Shown one piece after another: positions 22,411-31,214 of a stretch of DNA of 64,000 nucleotides. Numbering within the stretch: position 1 is the first letter of the stretch; each line of letters opens with the position of its first letter. This DNA is from Thioalkalivibrio halophilus (GTDB lineage: Bacteria > Pseudomonadota > Gammaproteobacteria > Ectothiorhodospirales > Ectothiorhodospiraceae), in NCBI RefSeq assembly GCF_001995255.1, contig NZ_MUZR01000023.1:1-64000 (forward strand), read 5' to 3'. A program made the translations under genes and the position numbers. Under the pieces are notes generated by a model. That model saw nothing but the letters and a program-made list of their open reading frames with translations, searched no databases and was not told the DNA's origin.

Positions 22411-23985
22411 TCAGGCCTCCAGCGGCTCCAGTTGCGAACCACTGCGCTTGTCCCGAATCACCATGTGGCAGCCGATCAGCCCCTTTTCGGACAAATCGCG
22501 GTAGCGCTTCATGATCTCGTCGCGTACCCGCCGGCAGCGGGCCTCCACCCGCTCGCGCGAGCCGGGCACCTTGCGGTCGTAGCGGAAGTGCACCACTACC
22601 GGCACCGGCAGCCCGCGTTCCACGTTCAGTTTGCGGAACACCTTGTTCACGCCGACGTCCATGCTTTCGGCGCCTTCTTCCATGGTGTCCAGATGGGCGA
22701 TGTATGCGAAGTTGCGCACCTGCATCTCTTCCACTTCCTGGCCCACAATGATCATCCGTTCGCGATGCCCCACGTCGGCGTAATGGCCACCGTGATACCG
22801 CGCCACGTAATCGAGCTGCGACAGGTTGTTCATCAGCAGCCGCGAAATAAACCTCAGCATGCCCTCGTGCGGCGCCCCGTTTCCGGTGCCCCACCCCTGC
22901 TGGTGGACCGTGTCCTGAATCGCGCGATACACCGCCAGGGAGGCATCTTGTTCATTCATGCCCTGCGTTTCTCGATACAGCGCGGCACTGTCCACAAACC
23001 GATACAGACTCATGCGCGTCTCGCCATCGGGCACATGGACCTTGATGGCGTCGGTGTCAGTGTCCACCCCGATCAGCAGGGTATCGACCGAAGCACCGCA
23101 ACAATAGGTGTTCTCCACCGCCTGCCGGAACGCCCGGAGCTGGCGCAGGGCCGCATCCGCCGCCTCCCGCTCACAGGAAGCGTGGGCCGTACAGCCCTGA
23201 TGGTTCGGGTCCGCACTGCTGTAGTGATACGCCGCCACCTTCAGGTACCGGCTCGGCACATCCGCGGTCGTCGGCCTTCCTTCACGAAAACGCAGAAGCT
23301 CGCGTTTCGTCCAGTGCCGAACGTCCTCTTCGATATCGAACAGGGCACCCGCGTAGCTCTTCACGCGGACCGCCATATCCGGCAGACGCAGAATGAAGCG
23401 CCGCAGACCCAGCAACCGTCCGTCCGAGCAAGGCGAGATATCCACTTCGTGGAAGTCGCAATCGAGGAACCACGCGATCGCCGATTCCGCCTCGGCCGCC
23501 AGATCATCCCGGCCCGACCAGTATTCGTTCACCAGCCGGTCGAACAGCCGAAAACTGCCTTCCAGGTACAGACGCCGGGTGTCCAGATGGTTGATCCACG
23601 CATCCTCAAGCACCTGTTCGGGAAGCCGGATACCGAGTTGTCGTTCCGCGAGGGACTGTGCCCGTTCCGAAAAACCCTTCTCATGCTGCAGCGAATGGAT
23701 TTCGCGCAGGACCGGCACCAACTCCGAGAAGCGGTCACGAAAACCCTGTTCGAAGGCATGCAGCCGTTCGTTGCCCCGCTCGTCCGCCAGCGGATGCCCC
23801 GGCCGCACACCACCCCCCGTATCCACGGGGGCGTAACGGCCGACTTCACCCAGTGCCGGGGCCACCGACGAATCCGGCCCGACCGCCGGCGTGTGGTCGC
23901 TCCGCGGTGCCGAGGCACCCGGGCGACCGGTCACGCTCCCCCGCGGGCGCAGCGGACTCGTCTTGCGGCGACGACGTACGACCAT
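22411..23985 (-). CDS. csoSCA: Carboxysomal beta-type carbonic anhydrase CsoSCA
   Basis: Converts bicarbonate to CO2 inside the alpha-carboxysome. The protein has 524 residues, near the H. neapolitanus length. A basic, disordered N-terminal segment (1-70) corresponds to the part that binds RuBisCO. A helical domain, the catalytic beta-CA domain and a degenerate second copy follow. Cys186, in ISPCSDGRL, is followed by Asp188 and Arg190, matching the zinc Cys and the Asp-Arg dyad. His254 and Cys265 are 11 residues apart, the same spacing as the other two zinc ligands in the known enzyme. The ligand mapping is by pattern and spacing. It lies 19 bp after csoS2. Confidence 0.93.
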   Translation of the reverse strand: MVVRRRRKTSPLRPRGSVTGRPGASAPRSDHTPAVGPDSSVAPALGEVGRYAPVDTGGGVRPGHPLADERGNERLHAFEQGFRDRFSELVPVLREIHSLQHEKGFSERAQSLAERQLGIRLPEQVLEDAWINHLDTRRLYLEGSFRLFDRLVNEYWSGRDDLAAEAESAIAWFLDCDFHEVDISPCSDGRLLGLRRFILRLPDMAVRVKSYAGALFDIEEDVRHWTKRELLRFREGRPTTADVPSRYLKVAAYHYSSADPNHQGCTAHASCEREAADAALRQLRAFRQAVENTYCCGASVDTLLIGVDTDTDAIKVHVPDGETRMSLYRFVDSAALYRETQGMNEQDASLAVYRAIQDTVHQQGWGTGNGAPHEGMLRFISRLLMNNLSQLDYVARYHGGHYADVGHRERMIIVGQEVEEMQVRNFAYIAHLDTMEEGAESMDVGVNKVFRKLNVERGLPVPVVVHFRYDRKVPGSRERVEARCRRVRDEIMKRYRDLSEKGLIGCHMVIRDKRSGSQLEPLEA

Positions 23986-24004
23986 GAGGTCCGTTCTCCC
24001 CGGA

Positions 24005-27000
24005 TCAGCCGCGAGCGCCGCCGGACAGGGTCACCAACGACCCCGCATCGGTGCTGCCCGATGAGCCCGTAATCCGGCTCGGCGGTACTTCCTTGCGCTC
24101 CAGCTCGCGGTTACCCCAGGCACTGCTGCCCTCGCCCCGCGGATTGCCGCGCATGCTGACATTGCGGCGCGTGGAAAAACCTTCCGTGCCGGTCACCGAA
24201 TCGCCGCGCTGCCAGTCATCACCGGTGATCGCCACGCCACCCCCGGCACCGTTAACGGTTACGCGTTCGGCACCCTGGCGTTCTTCTACCGCCGCCTGGG
24301 CCGCCTCGATCTCGGACCTCGCTGCCTTGGCCTGTGCCATGGCCATGGGGGCACCGGCGCGAGCGTGCGCCTGTCCATAACGGAAATCCTCGGTGCCGGA
24401 CACCAGGCCCATCGCCTTGTTCACCGAACCGGTAATCGAACCGCTTGAACCATAAGCAGTCCCTGTCACGCGCCTTTCACGAGCTTCCCGGGCCGGCGAC
24501 GGAACGCTGAAGTCACGCCCCGGCACTTCCGCGGCGGGCGTCGCCGCCTGGATGGCCGTGGCCGGATTACTGTCGAATCCCTCCGGACGCAAGCGAGGAT
24601 GCAGGTCCCCGGCGACATTCGGGCAGGCCGATGCAAATTCATCCGCACCGACATAGGCCGAGCCGGAGATATCCTGGCAAGCGCCTCGTTCGGTACCCGT
24701 GACCCGCTCGTCATGGCCCGGCTGACTTCCGGAGATCGCGTGGCCCGGGGTGGAATGCCGTTCGGCGACCCGCACCTGGGCGGAACGGGATTCCTCGGGC
24801 GAACAGTACTGCTGGTACTGGTCCGGGCTGACATAGGACGTCCCGCTGATCGGCATGCAGGCGCCGTATTCATCGCCGGTCACCCGGGACGAGGGACCCA
24901 TCGCCGGTCCCGACACCCCCTGCTGATTCCAGGTCCGGCTTGTCGTGACCTTTTCCGGCCCGGCTTCGGGCGTCGCACCGCACAGCGTTTCGTAATGATC
25001 GGATCCCACGTATTCCGTCCCGGTAATGGGCTTGCAGCCCCCGTATTCGTCACCGGTGATACGGCTGGACGAGTCCACCCGTGTCCCCGACACTTCGCCG
25101 CCGTGCAGGGTGTGCATCACGCCTACCTTGTGGACACCCCCGGCGGCCGGCTTGTCGCACAGCTCCTCGAAATCCGCCCGGTTATAGTACGGCGTACCCG
25201 TCAGCGACGCGCAGGAACCCGTCTCATCGCCGGTAACCCGGGGGCTTCGATCCACCGACACCCCCGTAACCGAACGACCGTGCGCGGAGTGCATCTCGCT
25301 GACGCGCGAAGCCGCCGGTTCCCCGCGGGTCCCGCAACGCTGAAACTCCTCGCTGCCCAGGTACTCCGTACCCGTCACGGGCTTGCAGTCCCCGTGTTCA
25401 ACACCCGTCACTGAAGAGGAGCGCCCGACGTCGGTGCCGGTCAGTTCACGACCCCGCAGGGTGTGCATCACACCGGCCCGGGCCGGCGCTCCGTCAGGCT
25501 TTCCCGTGCAGGGAACCTCACTGTCGCGGGTATTCAGATACTCGGTTCCGGTCACGCTCCGGCAGGAACCCGACTCATCACCCGTTACCTTCGGACTGCG
25601 ACCGACCGTTGTGCCGGAGACATCCTCGCCGCGACCGGTGTGCATCACGCCGGTGCGCAGAGTACCGGGGGCCGGACGGGTGCCGCAGAAGCCCTCGTAC
25701 TGTTCCGTACTGAGATACTCGGTGCCGGTGATCGCCTCGCAACTGCCGCGCTCGTCGCCGGTGACGTGGCGGGACCGCCCCACCTCGGTTCCACTGACTT
25801 CCTGCCCGTGGCTCGTATGCGAATGGCCGACCTTGGGCGAATGGGCCTCGGGGAGGGTCCCGCAGTAGCGATCGAAATGTTCCGCGCCCAGGTATTCGGT
25901 CCCGGTCACGTCGTAGCAGCTGCCGGCTTCGCCACCGGTCACGGCATAAGTGCTCTCGACCTGGGTGCCGCTCACGTGCCCGCCGGAAAGGGTGGTCCCT
26001 TCCTCCACCTTGGCCGGCGCATCATCCTGCCCGGCCTGCCGCGGACGGCCGCAGGGCCGGCCCGGCTCGGACGAACCGCGGCCAATGCTGCACAGTTCCT
26101 GGCGCCGCTGACGCGCGATCTCCCGGGTGGTCATGCCCTTGCGCTGGGCCGCCTTCCACGAGCCCTCGCGCGGCAGATCGGAAGGCCGTTTGGTACCGGC
26201 CTGATAACGCCGGCGCAGCGCCTTCTTGCCCTGGCTCGCCATCGCGTCCCGACGCGCCATGCAGATGGCCCGCACGTCGGAGATCATGGGCTTGATCTCG
26301 CGATCGTTCTCGTCCTGACGCTGCCCCACCTGCTCGCACAGGCGGTCCAGCCCCTGGTCAAGCGCCTCTTCCGCACGTTCGGCGGATTCATCGGCCACCG
26401 GGGATTCCGGCTGCCGCGCGGCCTCCCGCGGCGGACGCGTCGGGCGCGGCGGTTCCGGGTCGCGTTCACGGCCACGCAGGCGATCCTCGCGCCGCGGTTC
26501 GGTCGCCATCGCCTTCTTGCCGTTCTGCGCCAGCGCCTGACGGCGCAGGCGGCAGATCTCGCGGCCGCTCATATTCTCGCAGTCAACGTCCTGGCTCTGG
26601 GCAAGGACTTCGAGCTGACGCGAGCGTTCGGAGCCGGCCCGGGCAAATCCGCCCGAACCGCGCGTGTTGCCCCGCCCCAGGGCCTTTTTGCCCTGACGTG
26701 CCATCTTCTGCCGACGCTCGAGCGCGGCCTGGCGCCCGTTGGAGGCACCCTGGTGGGCGCCCGGTGGCGGCGCGTCGGACCCATCGGTCTGCCGCTCCGC
26801 CCGCGGCTCGGTGAACCGGGGCTCGGGCTGCGCGGGCGCGTCGGATTCACGCGCCGATTCCGGAGCCGAGGGAGCCGGCTCGGGCGCAGGCGCCGCGGGC
26901 GCGGGGTTCTGACGAACCACCTGGGACCGCGAGACGCCCTGGTTCGAGCCCTTCACGGCGGCCTTGCCATTGCGGGACATGGCCTTGCGCCGTTCGCGGG

Positions 27001-27049
27001 CCAGCTCGCGACCGGAGAGGCCTGCAGACGCGGATGTCGGATTACTCAT
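24005..27049 (-). CDS. csoS2: Carboxysome scaffold protein CsoS2
   Basis: An intrinsically disordered, 1014-residue organiser that ties RuBisCO to the shell. The N-terminal region has five basic helical repeats of the type GRELARERRKAMSRNGKAA (about 12-30, 105-125, 160-180, 258-280, 305-325), which bind RuBisCO. The middle region has eight repeats built on VSGT-x(5-8)-VTG-x-E-x-G-x-C-x-x-VTGTEY, spaced about 55-60 residues and each with conserved Cys. The C-terminal region repeats SGT/VTGT motifs and ends with GSSGSTDAGSLVTLSGGARG, the invariant shell-contact peptide. AAGGAAG lies four bases before the ATG. Whether a shorter CsoS2A form arises by ribosomal frameshifting, as in H. neapolitanus, cannot be judged. 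I saw no convincing slippery heptamer. Confidence 0.96.
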   Translation of the reverse strand: MSNPTSASAGLSGRELARERRKAMSRNGKAAVKGSNQGVSRSQVVRQNPAPAAPAPEPAPSAPESARESDAPAQPEPRFTEPRAERQTDGSDAPPPGAHQGASNGRQAALERRQKMARQGKKALGRGNTRGSGGFARAGSERSRQLEVLAQSQDVDCENMSGREICRLRRQALAQNGKKAMATEPRREDRLRGRERDPEPPRPTRPPREAARQPESPVADESAERAEEALDQGLDRLCEQVGQRQDENDREIKPMISDVRAICMARRDAMASQGKKALRRRYQAGTKRPSDLPREGSWKAAQRKGMTTREIARQRRQELCSIGRGSSEPGRPCGRPRQAGQDDAPAKVEEGTTLSGGHVSGTQVESTYAVTGGEAGSCYDVTGTEYLGAEHFDRYCGTLPEAHSPKVGHSHTSHGQEVSGTEVGRSRHVTGDERGSCEAITGTEYLSTEQYEGFCGTRPAPGTLRTGVMHTGRGEDVSGTTVGRSPKVTGDESGSCRSVTGTEYLNTRDSEVPCTGKPDGAPARAGVMHTLRGRELTGTDVGRSSSVTGVEHGDCKPVTGTEYLGSEEFQRCGTRGEPAASRVSEMHSAHGRSVTGVSVDRSPRVTGDETGSCASLTGTPYYNRADFEELCDKPAAGGVHKVGVMHTLHGGEVSGTRVDSSSRITGDEYGGCKPITGTEYVGSDHYETLCGATPEAGPEKVTTSRTWNQQGVSGPAMGPSSRVTGDEYGACMPISGTSYVSPDQYQQYCSPEESRSAQVRVAERHSTPGHAISGSQPGHDERVTGTERGACQDISGSAYVGADEFASACPNVAGDLHPRLRPEGFDSNPATAIQAATPAAEVPGRDFSVPSPAREARERRVTGTAYGSSGSITGSVNKAMGLVSGTEDFRYGQAHARAGAPMAMAQAKAARSEIEAAQAAVEERQGAERVTVNGAGGGVAITGDDWQRGDSVTGTEGFSTRRNVSMRGNPRGEGSSAWGNRELERKEVPPSRITGSSGSTDAGSLVTLSGGARG
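24600..26000 (-). repeat. CsoS2 middle-region coding repeats (eight M-repeats)
   Basis: Within csoS2, a module of roughly 165-180 bp recurs eight times, encoding SGT...VTG-x-E-x-G-x-C...TGTEY. The seventh and eighth copies are the most diverged (SGPAMG and SGSQPG at their starts; GTSYV and GSAYV at their ends). Copy number varies between species and affects shell assembly. Confidence 0.8.
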
Positions 27050-27098
27050 GGCACTTCCTTACAGTTGGCGACGGCAACAGTAAAACCCTGTATGGAAT

Positions 27099-27126
27099 GG
27101 CCGGGCCGGCGACAGCCGACCCGGCC
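27099..27126 (-). other. Intercistronic hairpin between cbbS and csoS2
   Basis: GGCCGGG and CCCGGCC form a 7-bp stem extended inwards by CGGC/GCCG after one mismatch. No T tract follows on the minus strand. A stabilising or processing hairpin 3' of the highly expressed cbbLS message is more likely than a terminator. Confidence 0.5.
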
Positions 27127-27135
27127 GCAGCCGGA

Positions 27136-27468
27136 TCAACGGCCGCGATCGACCACGAAGGCCATGCCCAGGCTCTGGGCGTAGTTATCGTACGCGACGA
27201 AGCGCACCATCATGCCGGGGTTGCTGCGACGGCACTCTTCGATCTCCTGCAGCACGGCTTCCACCGACTGCTCACCGAAGAAGGGCAGCTTCCACATGTA
27301 CCAGTAGGGGGACATGGCGTGCTCCTTCTCGGAGTACTCCACGGAGGGGTTCCAGCCCTGCGCGAGGCAGTATTCGATCTGCTTGCGCACCTGGTCGGCG
27401 TTCATCTCCGGCAGGTAGGAGAAGGTTTCGTACTTCTGCACCGGCTTGAAGTTCTGAATATCGGACAT
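27136..27468 (-). CDS. cbbS: RuBisCO small subunit, form IA (carboxysomal)
   Basis: A 110-residue form IAc small subunit, the exact size of carboxysomal CbbS. It begins [20 protein letters not shown] and contains [16 protein letters not shown] and [12 protein letters not shown], the conserved small-subunit core. It lacks the N-terminal extension of cytosolic form IAq enzymes. The ATG at 27468 is preferred because AGG lies about nine bases upstream. An ATG three codons earlier is possible but abuts that AGG. It follows cbbL by 70 bp containing a strong hairpin. Confidence 0.96.
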   Translation of the reverse strand: MSDIQNFKPVQKYETFSYLPEMNADQVRKQIEYCLAQGWNPSVEYSEKEHAMSPYWYMWKLPFFGEQSVEAVLQEIEECRRSNPGMMVRFVAYDNYAQSLGMAFVVDRGR

Positions 27469-27498
27469 GTCGGTCATCCTGTGTCTGGTTCGTTCAGG

Positions 27499-27530
27499 GT
27501 GCGGACGGCGCCGCCAGCGGCCGTCCGCAC
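27499..27530 (-). other. Hairpin between cbbL and cbbS
   Basis: GTGCGGACGGC (27499-27509) and GCCGTCCGCAC (27520-27530) form a perfect 11-bp stem with a ten-base loop. No U-run follows. This placement is common in form I RuBisCO operons and would protect the cbbL message or set the L:S ratio. Confidence 0.7.
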
Positions 27531-27538
27531 TCGGGCGA

Positions 27539-28960
27539 TCACTTGTGCTGGGAATCGAGCTTGTCGACGGTGTCGAACTCGAACTTGATCTCCTTCCAGG
27601 TTTCCATCGCAATCTTCAGCTCGGGGCTGTGCTGCGCGGCCTGGGTGAGGATCTCCTTGCCTTCGCGCTCGACGTCGCGGCCTTCGTTACGCGCCTGGAC
27701 GCAGGCTTCCAGCGCCACGCGGTTGGCCGTCGCACCCGGGGCGTTGCCCCACGGATGGCCCAGCGTACCGCCGCCGAACTGCAGCACGGAGTCGTCGCCG
27801 AAGATGGTGACCAGCGACGGCATGTGCCAGACGTGGATACCACCGGAGGCCACGGCGAACACGCCCGGCAGGGAACCCCAGTCCTGATCAAAGAAGATAC
27901 CGCGGGAGCGATCTTCCGGGACGAAGGATTCGCGCAGCATGTCGATCCAGCCGAGGGTCGCGGCACGGTCGCCTTCCAGCTTCCCGACCACGGTACCGGT
28001 GTGCAGGTGATCACCGCCGGACAGGCGCAGGATCTTCGCCAGCACGCGGAAGTGGATACCGTGCTTCGGATGACGGTCGAGCACGGCGTGCATCGCACGG
28101 TGGATGTGCAGCAGCATGCCGTTGTCGCGGCACCAGTTGGCCAGACCGGTGTTGGCGCAGAAACCGCCGGTGATGTAGTCGTGCATGATGATCGGCGCGC
28201 CGATCTCCTTGGCGAACTCGGCACGCTTGTACATCTCTTCCGGGGTCGGCGCGGTCACGTTCAGGTAGTGACCCTTGCGCTCGCCGGTTTCGGCTTCGGC
28301 CTTCTCGGTCGCTTCCTGGACGAACTCGAAACGCTCGCGCCAGCGCATGAACGGCTGCGAGTTGATGTTTTCGTCGTCCTTGGTGAAGTCGAGGCCGCCA
28401 CGCAGGCACTCGTACACGGCACGGCCGTAGTTCTTGGCCGACAGACCCAGCTTGGGCTTGATGGTGCAACCCAGCAGCGGCCGGCCGTACTTGTTCAGCT
28501 TGTCACGCTCGACCTGGATGCCGGCGGGCGGGCCACCGCAGGTCTTCACGTAGGCGATCGGGAAGCGCACGTCTTCCAGACGCAGGGCACGGATGGCCTT
28601 GAAACCGAACACGTTGCCCACCAGGGAGGTGAACACGTTGACCATCGAACCTTCTTCGAACAGGTCGATCGGATAGGCGATGAACGCGTAGAAGGACTCG
28701 TCGTCACCCGGCACGTCCTCGATGGAGTAGGCGCGGCCCTTGTAGTAGTCCATGTCGGTGAGGAGGTCGGTCCACACCGTGGTCCAGGTCCCGGTGGAGG
28801 ACTCGGCGGCCACGGCGGCTGCGGCTTCTTCGCGGTCGATGCCCGGCTGCGGGGTGATCTTGAAACATGCCAGGAGGTCGGTATCCAGCGGCATGTATTC
28901 CGGCATCCAGTAGGTTTCGCGGTAATCCTTGACACCCGCGGAGTACTTCTTGGCGGCCAT
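27539..28960 (-). CDS. cbbL: RuBisCO large subunit, form IA (carboxysomal)
   Basis: Ribulose-1,5-bisphosphate carboxylase large chain, 473 residues. The carbamylated lysine is Lys194 in [13 protein letters not shown], next to the Mg-binding Asp and Glu. [11 protein letters not shown] holds the catalytic Lys, and the C-terminal barrel motifs [15 protein letters not shown] and GGIHVWHMP are intact. The N-terminal [12 protein letters not shown] is that of form IA enzymes from sulfur and nitrifying bacteria. TAGGAG lies eight bases upstream of the ATG. It is the first gene of the carboxysome operon, behind an AT-rich promoter region. Assembly needs cbbS and probably the PCD-like factor, and CsoS2 packages it. 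Confidence 0.98.
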   Translation of the reverse strand: MAAKKYSAGVKDYRETYWMPEYMPLDTDLLACFKITPQPGIDREEAAAAVAAESSTGTWTTVWTDLLTDMDYYKGRAYSIEDVPGDDESFYAFIAYPIDLFEEGSMVNVFTSLVGNVFGFKAIRALRLEDVRFPIAYVKTCGGPPAGIQVERDKLNKYGRPLLGCTIKPKLGLSAKNYGRAVYECLRGGLDFTKDDENINSQPFMRWRERFEFVQEATEKAEAETGERKGHYLNVTAPTPEEMYKRAEFAKEIGAPIIMHDYITGGFCANTGLANWCRDNGMLLHIHRAMHAVLDRHPKHGIHFRVLAKILRLSGGDHLHTGTVVGKLEGDRAATLGWIDMLRESFVPEDRSRGIFFDQDWGSLPGVFAVASGGIHVWHMPSLVTIFGDDSVLQFGGGTLGHPWGNAPGATANRVALEACVQARNEGRDVEREGKEILTQAAQHSPELKIAMETWKEIKFEFDTVDKLDSQHK

Positions 28961-29350
28961 GTGGCTTTCTCCTACGCGTTGGTTAATCGTGACGGTCGCC
29001 TAGGTTAGGAAGGTTAACCACTAATAACAAATAAATAATCTAGATACGACCGATTGACGTTCATCTATGGTTTCCCGGGAGCCGTCGTTTACAGGTTCCC
29101 GGAGATGGGGGGCACGCGACCTTTCCCGCACGCTCCCGCTGATGAGCCGCCCGCGATTCTAGCCGAAAACCCCGGACGGTGCATGCCAATGACGACCCGG
29201 TTTCCCTGAACCCGGCCGGCCGGCAGGCAGGCAGGCACACGCAGGACGCCGGCCTCGGCGGCGGCGAGGGGTGGCGAGGAAAAGAAACGGGGTAACACGA
29301 AGCGGAGCCGCCCGGGACGCCGGGCGACTCCGGGGAAGGGCAGAGGAGGA
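28961..29350. other. Intergenic region upstream of the carboxysome operon
   Basis: A 390-bp gap between cbbL and the DJ-1-like gene. Its cbbL-proximal part (about 29000-29060) is AT-rich and carries the candidate CbbR site. The middle part (29060-29300) shows no gene or clear motif apart from a short CGGC/AGGC run near 29215-29240. The far end has a hairpin, GGAGCC-GCCCGG-GACG-CCGGGC-GACTCC (29305-29332), just after the DJ-1 gene stop. It has one mismatch and no T tract. Confidence 0.7.
29014..29038 (-). promoter_or_regulatory. Candidate CbbR operator in the cbbL promoter region
   Basis: On the minus strand the sequence reads TTA-N8-TTA-N7-TTA within an unusually AT-rich patch about 55-80 bp before the cbbL start. 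It ends in the palindrome GGTTAACC (29012-29019). The spacing fits the TNA-N7/8-TNA pattern described for CbbR sites. TTGTTA and TAACCT, 17 bases apart, could be promoter hexamers but the -10 is poor. Binding is inference. Confidence 0.45.
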
Positions 29351-30022
29351 TCAGGTGCCGCGCAGCTGCCGCACCATGGCGTCAGCGACCGCACGCGCCG
29401 ACTGTGGGTTCTGTCCGGTCACCAGGCGGCCATCGACCACCACGTGTTCCGCCCAGTCGTCGGCCGTGTCGACCTCGCCTCCCTGAGCCTGCAACCGGTC
29501 CTGCAGCATGAACGGCACCGTCGCCTCCAGCCCCACGCCCTTTTCTTCGCTGTTGGTGAACGCGGCGACCCGACGGCCGGAAACCGCCGGGGTCCCGTCC
29601 TGCAGCATCGCGCCGACCAGGCATGCAGGGCCATGGCAGACCGCACCCAGCACCTTGTCATTCGCCAGGAATTCACCCACCAGTCGCTGGACATGCGGAT
29701 TGTCCGGCAGGTCGAACATCGTGCCGTGACCGCCCGGGAAGAAGACAGCCGCATACTGGTCGTGCCGGACCGACTCGCTCAGGGGGATGGTGTCGTCCAG
29801 GGCCTGCTGGGCCGAGGCGGATGCGGGATCCGGATGGGCGGCGTCCAGGCTCCGCGGGTCCAGCGGAACCGGGCCGCCGCGGGGACTGACCACCTTGATT
29901 TCGTACCCGGCCTCGCGGAACCGCTGATAGGGAACCGCGAATTCGTCAAACCACAGTCCGGTCGCTTGCCCCGGGGCGAGCTCGTCGTGGCTGGTGGTCA
30001 CGATGAGAATGGTCTGCATCAT
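29351..30022 (-). CDS. DJ-1/PfpI family protein (Hsp31-like)
   Basis: A 223-residue class I glutamine-amidotransferase-like protein of the Hsp31/glyoxalase III branch. The nucleophile is Cys129 in LGAVCHGPACL, followed by His130. GLWFDEFAVPYQ supplies the acidic residue near the active Cys, and PGGHGTMFDLP is the family's oxyanion segment. Relatives detoxify methylglyoxal, act as chaperones or deglycate proteins. Which applies is unknown. AAAGGAGG stands seven bases before the first of two ATGs (30022 and 30019). It lies 69 bp after minE. Confidence 0.85.
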   Translation of the reverse strand: MMQTILIVTTSHDELAPGQATGLWFDEFAVPYQRFREAGYEIKVVSPRGGPVPLDPRSLDAAHPDPASASAQQALDDTIPLSESVRHDQYAAVFFPGGHGTMFDLPDNPHVQRLVGEFLANDKVLGAVCHGPACLVGAMLQDGTPAVSGRRVAAFTNSEEKGVGLEATVPFMLQDRLQAQGGEVDTADDWAEHVVVDGRLVTGQNPQSARAVADAMVRQLRGT

Positions 30023-30091
30023 GATGCCGCCTCCTTTCCGTGCTTGTTGCCGGTGGACAGCCGGCGGGGCGACCACGTTCCCGCGGAAGGC

Positions 30092-30358
30092 TCAGCCGGT
30101 TCCGTCCTCATGGTCCGGCAGGGTGATGTTGAGCTCCAGGACCTCGCAGTCCCCCTCGCGATCAACGTTCATCTGCACCGCGTCGTCGTCCACCTCGACG
30201 TACTTGCGGATCACCTGCAGCAGCTCCTGCTGCATTGCGGGGAGATAATCCGGCCCGGAGCGTGCGGCGCGCTCGCGCGCTACGATGATCTGCAACCGCT
30301 CCTTCGCGACGTTCGCACTTTTCTGCCGTGGCTGCCGAAAATAGTCGAAGATGCCCAT
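30092..30358 (-). CDS. minE: Cell division topological specificity factor MinE
   Basis: An 88-residue Min[10 protein letters not shown] is the N-terminal membrane-targeting helix. [17 protein letters not shown] is the MinD-binding sheet/helix, and [20 protein letters not shown] begins the dimerisation domain. MinE stimulates MinD ATPase and drives pole-to-pole oscillation. The start at 30358 has GGAGG eight bases upstream and lies four bases after the minD stop. A longer open frame upstream is antisense to nothing known and overlaps minD, so it is rejected. Confidence 0.95.
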   Translation of the reverse strand: MGIFDYFRQPRQKSANVAKERLQIIVARERAARSGPDYLPAMQQELLQVIRKYVEVDDDAVQMNVDREGDCEVLELNITLPDHEDGTG

Positions 30359-30362
30359 GGAC

Positions 30363-31172
30363 TCAGCCTCCGAACAAGCGGCCGAAGAAGCCCCGCTTCG
30401 GCACGTCCACGAAACGCAGCGGACGGTCCTCGCCAAGGAAACGGCCCACGGCGTCGTCATACGCCTGTCCGGCATCCGATTCCGCGTCCAGGATAACCGG
30501 CTGCCCCGCATTGGAGGCGTTCAGAACCGCCTGGGATTCCGGGATCACGCCCAGCAGATCGATGGCCAGGATGTCGCCCACATCTTCAATGCTCAGCATC
30601 TCCCCGCGTTCGACCCGTTCGGGTGAATAACGCGTCAGCAGCAGGCGCCCGGGCATGGGATCGCCGCCCTGCTCCACCTTGCGGGTCTTGGAGGCGAGGA
30701 TACCCAGGATACGGTCCGAGTCACGCACGCTGGACACCTCGGGATTGGTGACCACCACGGCCTCGTCGGCGTGGTAAGCGGCCATCAGCGCGCCGCGTTC
30801 GATCCCGGCCGGGCTGTCACAGATGATGTAGTCGAATTCCTCGGCCATCTCGCCGAGCACCCGTTCCACGCCGTCCTCGGTCAATGCCTCCTTGTCGCGG
30901 GTCTGCGACGCCGGGAGGATGTACAGGTTCTCCACCCGCTTGTCACGAATCAGCGCCTGCTTGAGGTTCGCGTCCCCGTTGATCACGTTAACGAAATCGT
31001 AGACCACGCGCCGCTCGCAACCCATGATCAGGTCGAGGTTGCGCAGACCGACATCGAAATCGATCACTGCGGTCCGGTGGCCCCGCTGGGCCAGGCCGGT
31101 CGCGATCGCGGCCGAGGTCGTGGTCTTGCCCACGCCCCCCTTGCCGGAAGTCACCACTACGATACGTGCCAT
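30363..31172 (-). CDS. minD: Septum site-determining ATPase MinD
   Basis: A 269-residue ParA-superfamily ATPase. The deviant Walker [10 protein letters not shown] lies at 10-18. [20 protein letters not shown] is the switch region and [11 protein letters not shown] is Walker B. The C-terminal [11 protein letters not shown] is the amphipathic membrane-targeting helix. It recruits MinC to the membrane and is displaced by MinE. It lies 42 bp after minC. Confidence 0.97.
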   Translation of the reverse strand: MARIVVVTSGKGGVGKTTTSAAIATGLAQRGHRTAVIDFDVGLRNLDLIMGCERRVVYDFVNVINGDANLKQALIRDKRVENLYILPASQTRDKEALTEDGVERVLGEMAEEFDYIICDSPAGIERGALMAAYHADEAVVVTNPEVSSVRDSDRILGILASKTRKVEQGGDPMPGRLLLTRYSPERVERGEMLSIEDVGDILAIDLLGVIPESQAVLNASNAGQPVILDAESDAGQAYDDAVGRFLGEDRPLRFVDVPKRGFFGRLFGG

Positions 31173-31214
31173 GATGGCTGCGTCTCCTTGAGAATCGAGG
31201 GAAGCGGAATCCGC

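Noticed and set aside
24005-27049. Programmed -1 frameshift site in csoS2 giving a short CsoS2A
   Set aside because: Known in H. neapolitanus, but I could not find a convincing slippery heptamer followed by a strong stem in the middle repeats. Not claimed.
29215-29240. Short CGGC/AGGC tandem run as a functional element
   Set aside because: Only a few imperfect tetranucleotide copies in a GC-rich spacer. No evidence beyond chance.
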